In this document: in pieces, positions 38,890-48,222 of the stretch
How the letters are laid out: every line of letters begins with the position of its first letter
Position numbering within the stretch: position 1 is the first letter of the stretch
From: an uncultured SAR116 cluster alpha proteobacterium
GTDB lineage: Bacteria > Pseudomonadota > Alphaproteobacteria > Puniceispirillales > Marisalimonadaceae
Assembly: GCA_902622745.1 (NCBI GenBank)
Contig: CACNQW010000002.1
Span: 1-64,000, forward strand
Direction: 5' to 3'
DNA: 64,000 bases
The notes under the pieces: generated by a model
Seen by the model: only the letters and a program-made list of their open reading frames with translations
Told to the model about the DNA's origin: nothing
Database searches by the model: none
Translations under genes and position numbers: made by a program

Positions 38890-39843
38890 CTATCTTAATA
38901 TTTTTGGTAAATTAAAGATAATATCCTCTTTAATAACTTCATGATCAATTAAGTTAACATCAAATTTTTTCTTTAATTTTGAAATTAAAACTTGAACTAA
39001 TGTCTCAGGTGCTGACGCACCAGCCGTAAGACCAATATTTATTGAGTTTTTAAAATTTAATTTACTTAAAAAAACATTTAGATCATATTCTTCAGAAATT
39101 AAAAATGAATTTTCAACTCCATTTTTTTTTGCTACCTCTACTAATCTTTTAGAATTAGATGAGTTTTGTGCTCCAATCACCAAAACATAATCACATATAT
39201 TTGTCATAGATTTTACAGCTAATTGCCTATTTGTAGTTGCATAACAAATATCTTCTGTTGAAGGCCCTTTAATTTTTGGAAATCGTTGTTTTAGAATTTC
39301 AATAATTTCTTTTGTGTCGTCAACTGATAAGGTTGTTTGAGTTGCATATGCTAAATTATTGGCATTTTCTATATTAATAGTTTTCGCTTCATCCAAATTT
39401 TCAATTAAAATTACATTTCCATTTGGAACTTGTCCCATAGTACCAATAACTTCAGGATGATTTTTGTGTCCAATTAATAAGATTTTTCTATTACTATTAA
39501 AATGTTTAATAGTTTCATTATGAACTTTTGTTACCAATGGACATGTAGCGTCAATTGATACCATATTTCTTTTTTTCGCGTTTATGAAGACAGATTTTGG
39601 AACCCCATGAGCTGAAAAAATTATTGTAGAATTTTCAGGAGCATCGGTTATTTCATTAACAAATATAGCACCTATATTCTCCAAAGATTTGACAACATCT
39701 TTATTATGAACAATTTCGTGGCGTACATAAATAGGAGAGCCATATTTTTTTATAGCTTGTTCTACTATTTTAACAGCTCGATCAACACCTGCGCAGAAAC
39801 CTCTAGGTGAAGCTAGATATAGATTTATATTTTGTTTTACCAT
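38890..39843 (-). CDS. ispH: 4-hydroxy-3-methylbut-2-enyl diphosphate reductase IspH
   Basis: IspH makes isopentenyl and dimethylallyl diphosphate in the last step of the MEP pathway, which supplies precursors for ubiquinone, heme O/A tails and the carotenoids made here. The three cysteines that hold the iron-sulfur cluster are Cys17 (PRGFCAGVDRAV), Cys101 (DATCPLVTK) and Cys200 (DICYATTNRQ). The length is 317 residues. It leads the ispH-thrB-rnhA group and diverges from the lipoprotein gene across 28 bases. Confidence 0.96.
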   Translation of the reverse strand: MVKQNINLYLASPRGFCAGVDRAVKIVEQAIKKYGSPIYVRHEIVHNKDVVKSLENIGAIFVNEITDAPENSTIIFSAHGVPKSVFINAKKRNMVSIDATCPLVTKVHNETIKHFNSNRKILLIGHKNHPEVIGTMGQVPNGNVILIENLDEAKTINIENANNLAYATQTTLSVDDTKEIIEILKQRFPKIKGPSTEDICYATTNRQLAVKSMTNICDYVLVIGAQNSSNSKRLVEVAKKNGVENSFLISEEYDLNVFLSKLNFKNSINIGLTAGASAPETLVQVLISKLKKKFDVNLIDHEVIKEDIIFNLPKILR

Positions 39844-39871
39844 GTGTTAAAAGTGTTATATTAATTAGATT

Positions 39872-40360
39872 ATGATATTAGAATATTTGGTTAGAAAAAT
39901 AAATATATTGTTATTTGTTTTTATAATGACAAGTTGTTCAACTGTTAAAAATAATATCTCAAATATAAATCAAGTTTTTTTCAAAGAAGAAGTTATTTGT
40001 CCTTTAATTAGTTCACCTGATGGGTCAGGCGAATTGGTCGCTATTTCTGAAACTAACGATAACACCTCTTATGTGGGCTTTAGAGGGATTAAAAAAAAAT
40101 GTTTTTTAAGTGACGATAAAATCAAAATGAATCTTGTTGTTAATTTAAGATCGGTAAGAAATAATTTTCAAAATGATGATTTAATCAAGTTAAAGATTTC
40201 TTTAGTTTCTACAACAGATAGTGATATAGAATTTGATAGAGATGATTTTGAATTAGGTTTTTTTCTCAAATCAGGTAGTCAAATCGTTGAAAGAGAAACA
40301 AATATGAATGTTATCATACCAAAAGATGGTAAGGCATACATTGGATTAATCCAAAATTAA
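39872..40360 (+). CDS. Uncharacterised lipoprotein
   Basis: A 162-residue protein with a basic N terminus, a hydrophobic stretch and the lipobox IMTSC with Cys22. I do not recognise a named domain. The spacing of the ICPLISSP segment, a later Cys (KKKCFLSDD) and the beta-strand-rich LVVNLRSV part recalls an uncharacterised family of short alphaproteobacterial lipoproteins with a CP...C pattern. This resemblance is from memory and uncertain. It converges with atpF with no gap, and the ispH start lies 28 bases away on the other side. Confidence 0.65.
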   Translation: MILEYLVRKINILLFVFIMTSCSTVKNNISNINQVFFKEEVICPLISSPDGSGELVAISETNDNTSYVGFRGIKKKCFLSDDKIKMNLVVNLRSVRNNFQNDDLIKLKISLVSTTDSDIEFDRDDFELGFFLKSGSQIVERETNMNVIIPKDGKAYIGLIQN

Positions 40361-40840
40361 TTAAAGTTTAGCTTTTATTTCTTCTTTAGAGTTTGAATGT
40401 AGAGATTTTTGAGACTTATTATCTAATTCATTTTGTATATAAATTTTTGCAGATTTTATAGATAATTCAGCACTAATATTTTTAATATTATTAATTGCAT
40501 CTATCTGAGCATTATTTATTTTTTGTTTAGCTTGTTGTTCTTTTCTTTTAATTATAATATCAGATTTTTCAATTGCATCAGCTTCAATTTGTTTTGCAGT
40601 AGATTTAGCATCATTTATAATATCTAAAACTTGTTTGTTTATTTCTTTTTGTTTCTTTAAACTTGCATTTAATTCTGATTGAGCCTCTTCTCTGAGTTTT
40701 TTTGCTTCATTTAGCTCATTTTCAATCATTTTTTTTCTTTGATCTAGATTATAAGTTAGAGCTGACCAAAGTTTTTTGCCAACCAAAACAAAAAACAAAA
40801 AGAAAGCTATTAAAACCCAAGCTGTTTGACTTAATCCCAT
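40361..40840 (-). CDS. atpF: ATP synthase F0 subunit b
   Basis: Subunit b forms part of the peripheral stalk that holds F1 to F0. The protein has one N-terminal membrane helix (about 5-24, WVLIAFFLFFVLVG) followed by a long charged amphipathic helix rich in Lys, Glu and Ala, typical of b. The length is 159 residues. It is the last gene of the F0 operon and lies 9 bases after the b' gene. Having both b and b' is normal for alphaproteobacteria. Confidence 0.9.
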   Translation of the reverse strand: MGLSQTAWVLIAFFLFFVLVGKKLWSALTYNLDQRKKMIENELNEAKKLREEAQSELNASLKKQKEINKQVLDIINDAKSTAKQIEADAIEKSDIIIKRKEQQAKQKINNAQIDAINNIKNISAELSIKSAKIYIQNELDNKSQKSLHSNSKEEIKAKL

Positions 40841-40849
40841 TTAATATAC

Positions 40850-41413
40850 CTATGATAATATTTTTATTTGTTGTTTAAGTATATCTGTTAACTTAGTTTT
40901 ATCTGATTTTATATTTGAAGTTTTATATATAACAAGATTTGAAAGTTCAAAAGTTTGATTAAAAATGTCTTTAAGAACTAAAGATTTTTCTTTGCTTATA
41001 TCTTTTAAAGATTTTTCTATCTTTTCATTTAACTTCAAATTTAAACTATTAAGTATCTTTTCAGAATTTATTTGACTATCAGAAATTGCTTTTTCAATCA
41101 GAGATTTGGCTTCAATTTTTGTTTGATCTAATTGAGCATTAACCTTTTGTAAAGTATCATCAGATTCTTTTTTTAGAGCTTTAGCTTTTATTAAATCATT
41201 TTGTAGATGTTGTTCTCTATCATTAATAACATTAGATATCTTTGGAGTAATTACATAAGCCATTAAAAGATATAAACTTATTAAGCTTAATATACTCCAA
41301 AAAATCAATGATGGATAAGTTGTAAAATCTAGTTGAGGCAAACCTTTAGCTTCAGAATAAGCTGGATTTACAAACAAAAATGTTAATAGAACTAAATTAA
41401 AATACTTAAACAT
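40850..41413 (-). CDS. atpG: ATP synthase F0 subunit b'
   Basis: The second peripheral-stalk subunit, b'. A hydrophobic N terminus ending PAYSEA may be a cleaved signal or a first helix, then the typical segment LPQLDFTTYPSLIFWSILSL leads into the membrane helix at about 35-57. VITPKISNVINDREQHLQND marks b', followed by a long charged coiled-coil region. The 187 residues are normal. The gene is sometimes named atpF2 or atpX. It lies 19 bases after atpE. Confidence 0.88.
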   Translation of the reverse strand: MFKYFNLVLLTFLFVNPAYSEAKGLPQLDFTTYPSLIFWSILSLISLYLLMAYVITPKISNVINDREQHLQNDLIKAKALKKESDDTLQKVNAQLDQTKIEAKSLIEKAISDSQINSEKILNSLNLKLNEKIEKSLKDISKEKSLVLKDIFNQTFELSNLVIYKTSNIKSDKTKLTDILKQQIKILS

Positions 41414-41432
41414 TAATAAATTAAGTTGTTAG

Positions 41433-41660
41433 TTAAAAAGTGTAAAGTAATAATAAAGCTATAACTAATGCAAATAACGCAACTGCTTCAGTTAGTGCAA
41501 ATCCGAGAATACCAATCCCAAATACTTCATTTTTAGCGCTTGGATTTCTTCCTATAGCATTTACTAATGCTGCAAAGATATTACCAATACCAACGCCAAC
41601 ACCTGCAAGAGCTATTACAGCTAAACCAGCACCAATAAGTTTTGCGGCTTCCATTTCCAT
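41433..41660 (-). CDS. atpE: ATP synthase F0 subunit c
   Basis: The ring-forming rotor subunit: two membrane helices of a hairpin in 75 residues. The polar loop has [10 protein letters not shown], and the ion-binding carboxylate is Glu58 in [12 protein letters not shown]. The sites that mark sodium-binding c subunits are not evident, so proton coupling is expected. This fits with a proton-pumping oxidase and proteorhodopsin in the same window. Confidence 0.96.
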   Translation of the reverse strand: MEMEAAKLIGAGLAVIALAGVGVGIGNIFAALVNAIGRNPSAKNEVFGIGILGFALTEAVALFALVIALLLLYTF

Positions 41661-41681
41661 TTTAATTCCTTTCTTTAAAAG

Positions 41682-42425
41682 TTAATGTAGATGTAACGCA
41701 TCATGGAGATACATACAAGTTAAAATACTAAAAACATAAGCTTGCAATGCTGCAACCAAAAACTCTAAACCAGTTAAGCCAATCACAGCCAGTAATGGTA
41801 ATACAGCACCGACTTTTAAAATACCTGAGGCAGATGTCATCATTATAATCAAACCTGCAAAAACTTTCATCATAGTATGACCTGCTAACATATTTGCAAA
41901 CAATCTGACAGACAAACTCACTGGCCTCATTAAATAAGATATTATTTCAATAGGTATAAGTAAAGGTGCAAGAGCTATTGGTACTCCGGATGGAAAGAAA
42001 AAAGTAAAAAATTTAAGTTTATGTTTTATCAAAGCTATTAATGTAACACCAATAAAAATAATTAAGGCTAGAGTTATAGTTACAATGATCTGTGATGTAA
42101 AAGTATAGCTATAAGGAATCATTCCTAGGAGGTTTCCAAATAAGATGAACATAAAAAGACTAAAAATAAATGGAAAATATTTCTTGCCACCAGTACCAAC
42201 ATTTTCTTTAACCATATTTGATACAAATTCATATAATAATTCTACACTACTTTGAAAACGGTTCGGAACTAAAGAACCTTTCTTTATTCCCAAATATAAG
42301 AATAGAGAAGATACCACCACGGACAAAACCATAAATAAAGAGGCATTTGTAAACGAAATATCATAACCAAAGGCTTCAATAGGTACTAGTGTTTTTATTG
42401 TAAATTGTTCAACTGGTGACTTCAT
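41682..42425 (-). CDS. atpB: ATP synthase F0 subunit a
   Basis: Subunit a forms the two proton half-channels against the c ring. The essential arginine is Arg174 in SLSVRLFANMLAGH, and other family motifs include FGNLLGMIPYSYTFTSQI and the C-terminal LEFLVAALQAYVFSILT. There are five to six helices in 247 residues. It follows atpI by 2 bases. Confidence 0.96.
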   Translation of the reverse strand: MKSPVEQFTIKTLVPIEAFGYDISFTNASLFMVLSVVVSSLFLYLGIKKGSLVPNRFQSSVELLYEFVSNMVKENVGTGGKKYFPFIFSLFMFILFGNLLGMIPYSYTFTSQIIVTITLALIIFIGVTLIALIKHKLKFFTFFFPSGVPIALAPLLIPIEIISYLMRPVSLSVRLFANMLAGHTMMKVFAGLIIMMTSASGILKVGAVLPLLAVIGLTGLEFLVAALQAYVFSILTCMYLHDALHLH

Positions 42426-42427
42426 AA

Positions 42428-42730
42428 TTAATTTTTTTTACCTTTATCAAAATAACCTATTTTTAAACCATTTCCTGACAACTGTCTCCAGAGATTATAT
42501 ATACCCGCAAATGCTCCTAAAAAAAAGAAAATAATTAAAAATAATGGTTTTGTTTCTAACCAATTATCAATAAGTAATCCTAACCCTGTTCCAATTATTA
42601 ACCCTGCAACAAGTTCTGTAGCAACTCTTGATAATATACTCAAAAAACTTTTATCAACAGATTTTTTATTTATTGATACATTTTTTTTTGAGATGGCTAA
42701 ATCTATTTTTTTATCTAATTCTTTGTTCAT
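42428..42730 (-). CDS. atpI: AtpI, ATP synthase accessory protein
   Basis: AtpI is a small membrane protein that leads F0 operons and helps c-ring assembly or Mg uptake in studied bacteria. The 100-residue protein has a charged N terminus and two helices, with the Gly-rich LIIGTGLGLLIDNWLETKPL and FFFLGAFAGIYNLWRQL. It is 7 bases downstream of smc, so the F0 operon may be read from the smc transcript. Confidence 0.9.
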   Translation of the reverse strand: MNKELDKKIDLAISKKNVSINKKSVDKSFLSILSRVATELVAGLIIGTGLGLLIDNWLETKPLFLIIFFFLGAFAGIYNLWRQLSGNGLKIGYFDKGKKN

Positions 42731-42737
42731 TATTAAT

Positions 42738-45700
42738 TTAACTAGCTTCTTTTATTTCGCCTGCTTGTTCTAAATCTACTGATAATAATTTACTTATACC
42801 TTTTTCTTCCATTGTTACTCCGAGTAATTTATTCATTTTTGCCATTGTTAATCTGTGATGGGTAACAATTAAAAAACTAATATCTTGTTCATCAGATAAG
42901 TAGTTAAGTACATCGCAAAATCTACCAACATTAGTGTCGTCCAGTGCAGCATCTACTTCATCTAATATACATAATGGCGAGGGATTGGATAGATAAACTG
43001 CAAATATTAATGATATTGATGTTAAGGCTTGTTCTCCACCAGATAAAAGAGAAAGGGATTGCATTTTCTTTTCTGGTGGGCTGGCAAATATTTCTAATCC
43101 AGATTGCAACGGATCATCAGAACCAATTAGTTTTAATTCTGCATTGCCACCATTAAACAATTTAGTAAAAATCTTTTTAAAATTATTATTAACTTGATCA
43201 AAACTATTACGTAATCTATTTCTACCTTCTTTATTGAGCTCTGTTATACCATCTTCTAATTTTTTAATAGCAAGAGATAAGTCTTCTTTTTCATTTTGCA
43301 TTTCTAAAAGTTTAGATTTAAGTTCATTAATTTCAATTTCTGCTCTTAAATTTACTGCTCCTAAATTTTCTCTTTCACGAACAAGTCTCTCAACACTTGC
43401 TTCTAATGATTGAATTTCATTATGATCAACACTTCTTAATTTTATTTTGTCTTCATTAGCGTCGAGTAAGTCCTTAAGACTAAGCGATAATTTATCAGCA
43501 ACTTTTTCGTTAAGACCATCAACTTTAGACTTAATTATATTAAGTTCACTTTCCATTTTGATATTTTCAGTCTTATAAATTTCAAGATTTAGACTTTCAT
43601 CTTTTTGTTCTTTTTCTATATCTCTGATTTCTGTTTCTTTTCTAACGACGTCATCCTCACTGTTTTTTTGATCTTTAATTGCTTGAATAAGTTGTTCATC
43701 AAACTTTTTAATATTTTCTAACATTTGATCAGGTAGTTGTACTAAATCATTTATTTCTTTGGATAGATTTTCTTTTTTTCGAGATAAATTTTCACATCTT
43801 TCTAAAGATTGTTTGTTTCGTAATTCCCATTCTTTTTGTTCAATCAACAATTGGTCTAGGTTTTTATTTCTATATTCTTCATCAGAATTTATTTTTTTTT
43901 CATTTGACAATGCAACTTCAAAATCTGATTTAAGATTATCATTTTCGCTTCTGACTTTTAGTTCATCTGTTTGTAATTCACTAAGATTATCAAATTTATC
44001 TAATTGAATTTCTAATTCATTAATTCGTTTATCATTTTCTGCCGAAGAACTTTTAAATTCTTTGATAAAATCATTAGATTGATTGATTTTGTTTTCAGAA
44101 ATTATGATTTCAAACTTTGTTTTATTTATCTCTTTTTCTAGGTGATCTATTTTACCAACTTCATCTAATTTTTTTGATTTTGTATTCTCTAAATCTTTTT
44201 CAATTTTTATATTTTTATTATTTATTTCATTAAGCTTTATTTCACTTTTATTTAAATTTTCTAATAAACTTTTATATCTCTTTTTTTGAACTAATCTATT
44301 AGCGAAGCTATTCCTGCCATTAGGAAGTTCAACATATCCATCCCACCTCCAAAGACCACCTTTGGGGGTTGTTAAGACTTGCCCATAAGTTAATTCTTTT
44401 TGAAGTTCAAAAGCTTTTTCAGAATTTTTTACTAAACCAACACCTTTTAGTGAGTTTTTTAATATTTTATGATCATTAATATCTTCAGTTAAGGGTTTAC
44501 AAGAATTTGGTAGTTTAATGTTTTCGTTATTTTCAAAACCTTTCAACCAAAAATTTTCTTCATTTTGATCTTTATTACTTACTATAGATGCTGAAAGTGA
44601 TTCTCCTAAAACATATGCAATCGGACCTTCAAGATTATTAATTTTTTCAATTGAACTTTCTAAACTATTTTTGTCATCTAATGTTATAAAATTCTTAATT
44701 GTTTCAATCTCGGTCTTAAAATTACTAACATCGGATTCTAGAGTGATTTTTACTTCTTTAAGAGAATTAAAATTATTTTCTAAGTATTTAAGGTTTTTTT
44801 CAGTTACTTTGTTAGTCATAATAACTTGTTTGTACTCATTTTGAATTGCTTTAATTTTTTCCTTTAATTCTTTTAATCTCAGAGATTCATTCTGTGTTTC
44901 AAGAGATAACAGTTTCTCACTATTTTTTCTTTTATTTTGAAGTGCGACTTCGAGTTGTTCCTTTATTTCATTTTTATTTGATGAAATTGAAATAATTTTA
45001 GAGTTTATATCTGTTAATTTTATTGTTGAAACTTCTAATTTTTTTCTAATTTGTGACGTATTTTTTTGTGCTTCTTCAATATTCTTAGAAAAATTAAAGC
45101 CTTTTTCATTTAAGGATTGGATTTCATTTGAGAGATATTTTATTTTGTTTTTAGCATCTGTAATGAATATCTCTTCTCTATTATATTCTTCATCAATCTG
45201 CGTTATTTGGTTTTCAAGTGATATTTTTCTTTGATTATGAGAATTAATTTCTTGCTCTAATTTAATTTTTCCTATTTTTAAATTTTGAACAATTTCAGTT
45301 TTTGAGTTATCAATTTTTTTTAAAGATGGTAGTTCATTAAAAGAATTTAATTTTTTAGTTTCTAGATTACTAATTCTTCTTTGATAATCTTCAATAACTT
45401 TTGAATTTTCAGCAATTTTGTTTTTAATTTTGTCTTGTGAATAATCTAGCTCCATAAATTGGGTGATAAATAAAGAAGTTTCAGCTTTTCTTAATCTTTC
45501 ACCAACAGATCTATACCTAGCAGCTTGTCTAGCTTGTTTAGATAAATCATTTATTTGGTCTTGAATTGTCAATTCAATATCTGAAAGACGATCTAAGTTA
45601 TTGGCTGCAGAATTTAATTTTAATTGAGATTCATGTTTTCTGTTATGAAGACCAGTGATGTTAGCTGCTTCTTCTAAAATATTTCTTCTTACTTCTGGCT

Positions 45701-46166
45701 TTGATTCGATTATCTCTGTGATTTTTCCTTGCCCTACTATTCCTGACGATTTTGAACCAGTGCCACTATCAGCAAAAATTAATTGTACATCTCTTGCTCT
45801 AGCATTTTTTCCATTAATTTTATATGTTGAACCTTTGTCTCTTTCTAATTTTCTAGAAATTTCTATTTCATTGATGTTTGTATAAGGGTAAGGTAATTTT
45901 TTTTCTGAATTATCTATTTTTATTATTACTTCAGCAAAATTTCTTGATGGACGGTCATTAGTTCCTGAAAAAATAATACTATTCATTTCAGGACTTCTCA
46001 TTTGTTTTGCAGAATTTTCTCCCATCACCCATTTAATTGCTTCAACTATATTAGATTTACCACAACCGTTTGGCCCAACTACACCAGTTAATCCAGAAGT
46101 TAAATTAACTTCTGTGGGATCTAGAAAGGATTTAAAGCCAATCATTTTAATAGATATAATTTTCAA
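42738..46166 (-). CDS. smc: Chromosome segregation protein SMC
   Basis: SMC is the ATP-driven core of bacterial condensin. The 1142-residue protein has an N-terminal head with Walker A VVGPNGCGKSN at 29-39, then a long coiled coil rich in Lys, Glu and Asn. A central hinge (around GPIAYVLGESLSASIV) follows, then a second coiled coil, and a C-terminal head with signature SLLSGGEQALTSISLIFAVYL and Walker B CILDEVDAALDDTNVG. It lies 12 bases after the DsbA-like gene and 7 bases before atpI. The kleisin genes scpA and scpB are not in the window. Confidence 0.97.
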   Translation of the reverse strand: MKIISIKMIGFKSFLDPTEVNLTSGLTGVVGPNGCGKSNIVEAIKWVMGENSAKQMRSPEMNSIIFSGTNDRPSRNFAEVIIKIDNSEKKLPYPYTNINEIEISRKLERDKGSTYKINGKNARARDVQLIFADSGTGSKSSGIVGQGKITEIIESKPEVRRNILEEAANITGLHNRKHESQLKLNSAANNLDRLSDIELTIQDQINDLSKQARQAARYRSVGERLRKAETSLFITQFMELDYSQDKIKNKIAENSKVIEDYQRRISNLETKKLNSFNELPSLKKIDNSKTEIVQNLKIGKIKLEQEINSHNQRKISLENQITQIDEEYNREEIFITDAKNKIKYLSNEIQSLNEKGFNFSKNIEEAQKNTSQIRKKLEVSTIKLTDINSKIISISSNKNEIKEQLEVALQNKRKNSEKLLSLETQNESLRLKELKEKIKAIQNEYKQVIMTNKVTEKNLKYLENNFNSLKEVKITLESDVSNFKTEIETIKNFITLDDKNSLESSIEKINNLEGPIAYVLGESLSASIVSNKDQNEENFWLKGFENNENIKLPNSCKPLTEDINDHKILKNSLKGVGLVKNSEKAFELQKELTYGQVLTTPKGGLWRWDGYVELPNGRNSFANRLVQKKRYKSLLENLNKSEIKLNEINNKNIKIEKDLENTKSKKLDEVGKIDHLEKEINKTKFEIIISENKINQSNDFIKEFKSSSAENDKRINELEIQLDKFDNLSELQTDELKVRSENDNLKSDFEVALSNEKKINSDEEYRNKNLDQLLIEQKEWELRNKQSLERCENLSRKKENLSKEINDLVQLPDQMLENIKKFDEQLIQAIKDQKNSEDDVVRKETEIRDIEKEQKDESLNLEIYKTENIKMESELNIIKSKVDGLNEKVADKLSLSLKDLLDANEDKIKLRSVDHNEIQSLEASVERLVRERENLGAVNLRAEIEINELKSKLLEMQNEKEDLSLAIKKLEDGITELNKEGRNRLRNSFDQVNNNFKKIFTKLFNGGNAELKLIGSDDPLQSGLEIFASPPEKKMQSLSLLSGGEQALTSISLIFAVYLSNPSPLCILDEVDAALDDTNVGRFCDVLNYLSDEQDISFLIVTHHRLTMAKMNKLLGVTMEEKGISKLLSVDLEQAGEIKEAS

Positions 46167-46178
46167 AAAATTTACCTT

Positions 46179-46787
46179 TTAATTTAACAACTCAAAATCT
46201 TTTAGTTTTTTTACAAACTCGTTATATTTTAAGGCCCCGGAGATAACATGTTTATCATTTATCACAAATGTTGGAGTTGAGGATATGTTAAATCGAGAGT
46301 TTTCCTCCTCCATCTTCTTTAAAATTTTTTCCATTAATTCTTTATTATTCAATATTTCATTAAATTGTTTTTCTGATACGCCAAATAGCTTTGATAATTT
46401 TAAAAGTTCTGTAACAGGATCCTTGGAATATGCCCATTTTTTTTGATTTGATAGTAACAAACTTATTGTTTCGACATAACTTTCACTAGGAATTGATCTA
46501 GCTATAGAAGCTGCGAACATAGCAAGTCTATCAAGTGGGTAATCAATAAATTCAAATTTAACTTTTCCTGTATCAATAAGTTCTTTTTTAACCTTTAAAT
46601 ATGTATTTTTATGAAAGCTTGCACAATGACTACATGTAAGCGAGAAATACTCTTTGATGACTATAGGTGCATTTTTTTCTCCAACAACAATTGAAGGTAA
46701 TTTAATATCATTAGCAAATGAAAAATTAAGTCCAATTAATAACTTGGCCAAGATTAAAATAAATGTATTTAATGTTTTAAAAATCAT
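46179..46787 (-). CDS. DsbA-family periplasmic thioredoxin-like protein
   Basis: A 202-residue protein with an N-terminal signal peptide (hydrophobic 8-24) and a DsbA-type thioredoxin fold. The redox pair is Cys52-Cys55 in FSLTCSHCASFH, and the cis-Pro loop is STPTFVIN. It could be an oxidase or isomerase of secreted proteins. It directly precedes smc, an arrangement known from other alphaproteobacteria, and may be in one transcript with smc and the F0 genes. Confidence 0.88.
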   Translation of the reverse strand: MIFKTLNTFILILAKLLIGLNFSFANDIKLPSIVVGEKNAPIVIKEYFSLTCSHCASFHKNTYLKVKKELIDTGKVKFEFIDYPLDRLAMFAASIARSIPSESYVETISLLLSNQKKWAYSKDPVTELLKLSKLFGVSEKQFNEILNNKELMEKILKKMEEENSRFNISSTPTFVINDKHVISGALKYNEFVKKLKDFELLN

Positions 46788-46830
46788 AATTTATGTATAT
46801 ATGAAACCTTTTTGTCTGTATATCTTTAAC

Positions 46831-47136
46831 TTAATTATAGCCATTTTTAATAATCTTTATTTTATCAATAGCTTTAAATCCAAAAAAATTATTTGCTAAA
46901 TTTAAAATTTTGACTTGTTCCATTTGAATTTCTAGTTCGAACCCTCTTTTAACTTCTAAAACTAAAGTACCATTTTTAGTATTCTTTTTCATAAATTTGA
47001 CTCTAATAGGTTTCACAACATGAGAATATTTAGAGAAAATTTTATCCCAATTTAAAATTAATTTAGCTTCAAATAAGTTATTTTTACTTAAACAATTCTC
47101 AGCCAATGAATATGTTAAAGCATTTAATTTTTTCAT
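46831..47136 (-). CDS. DUF721/DciA-like protein
   Basis: A short protein of about 101 residues from the ATG at 47136 (MKKLNALTYS); the frame is open 14 codons further upstream, but that would overlap mutY. The layout, an N-terminal helical part with LILNWDKIFSKYSHVVKPIRV followed by the beta-rich GTLVLEVKRGFELEIQMEQVKIL, matches DUF721. Its studied members, DciA, load the replicative helicase. Divergence from mutY and nearness to dsbA-smc match the alphaproteobacterial order. Function is inferred from the family. Confidence 0.75.
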   Translation of the reverse strand: MKKLNALTYSLAENCLSKNNLFEAKLILNWDKIFSKYSHVVKPIRVKFMKKNTKNGTLVLEVKRGFELEIQMEQVKILNLANNFFGFKAIDKIKIIKNGYN

Positions 47137-47172
47137 AATTGATTTAAAACTTTTATGTATTAAAAATAAAGT

Positions 47173-48222
47173 ATGCAATCATTAAAAATATCAGAAATTG
47201 TAATAAATTGGTATAAAAAAAATTTCAGAATACTGCCGTGGAGGCCTAAAAATTTTGATCAAAAAATAGACCCATATATAGTATTTCTTTCAGAGTTTAT
47301 GCTACAACAGACAACAGTAAAAACTGTTGTACCTTATTTTATAAATTTCTTAAAAAAATATCCAACAATTGAGATCTTGGCAAAAGCTAAATTAGATGAT
47401 GTTTTAGCAATTTGGTCTGGATTAGGCTATTACAGGAGGGCAAATAATTTATATAAAAGTGCTAAAATTATTACTAATGAATTAAATGGTGTAATTCCAA
47501 ATAATTATGAAGATTTAATTAAATTACCAGGCATAGGAGACTATACTGCAGCTGCAATTTGTGCAATTGCATTTGATAAAAAAGTTGTTGTAATTGATGG
47601 TAATATTGAAAGAGTAGCATCTAGATTATTTGAATTAGATTTAAGAGGGAATGATCTAAAAAAAAAAGTTAGAAAAATTCTATTTTTAAATATACCTGGT
47701 AAAGAGAATTCTTTATTTACACAGGGTTTAATGGATATTGGTGCAACTATTTGCAAGCCCAAAATTATTAATTGTGAAAGGTGTCCTTTGTTAGAAAATT
47801 GTAGAGTTGCATTTAAAAATTCAGCAATCAATTATCCCTTAAAAATAATTAAAGAAAAAAAAATTAAACGTACAGGAAATTTTTATTGTTTAATAAATTC
47901 TAAAAAGGAAATTTTATTTTTAAGAAACATCAATTTGGGTTTATTTGAAAACATGCATGTTTTACCTTCTGATGGATGGCTTAAAGATAATCATAATTTA
48001 GATTTTAATATATTTTCAATAAAAGAAAGATTTGATTGTGGTGTCATAAAACATAGCTTCACTCATTTTGACCTTGATGGTAAAGTAATATTATTAAAAG
48101 TAGATGATAATCAAATTAAGTTAAAAGATAATTGCATATTCATTAAACTTGAAAATTTGGATATGTTTAGTATACCGACTCTATACCATAAAATAGTTAA
48201 ATTAATTTTAAAAAATATTTAG
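47173..48222 (+). CDS. mutY: Adenine DNA glycosylase MutY
   Basis: MutY removes adenine paired with 8-oxoguanine. Visible parts are the catalytic Glu41 in LSEFMLQQTTV, the helix-hairpin-helix LPGIGDYTAAAICAIAF, and the catalytic Asp142 in VIDGNIERVASR. The iron-sulfur ligands Cys194, Cys201, Cys204 and Cys210 have C-X6-C-X2-C-X5-C spacing. A NUDIX-like C-terminal domain follows. The length is 349 residues. It converges with purH with a 4-base overlap. Confidence 0.96.
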   Translation: MQSLKISEIVINWYKKNFRILPWRPKNFDQKIDPYIVFLSEFMLQQTTVKTVVPYFINFLKKYPTIEILAKAKLDDVLAIWSGLGYYRRANNLYKSAKIITNELNGVIPNNYEDLIKLPGIGDYTAAAICAIAFDKKVVVIDGNIERVASRLFELDLRGNDLKKKVRKILFLNIPGKENSLFTQGLMDIGATICKPKIINCERCPLLENCRVAFKNSAINYPLKIIKEKKIKRTGNFYCLINSKKEILFLRNINLGLFENMHVLPSDGWLKDNHNLDFNIFSIKERFDCGVIKHSFTHFDLDGKVILLKVDDNQIKLKDNCIFIKLENLDMFSIPTLYHKIVKLILKNI

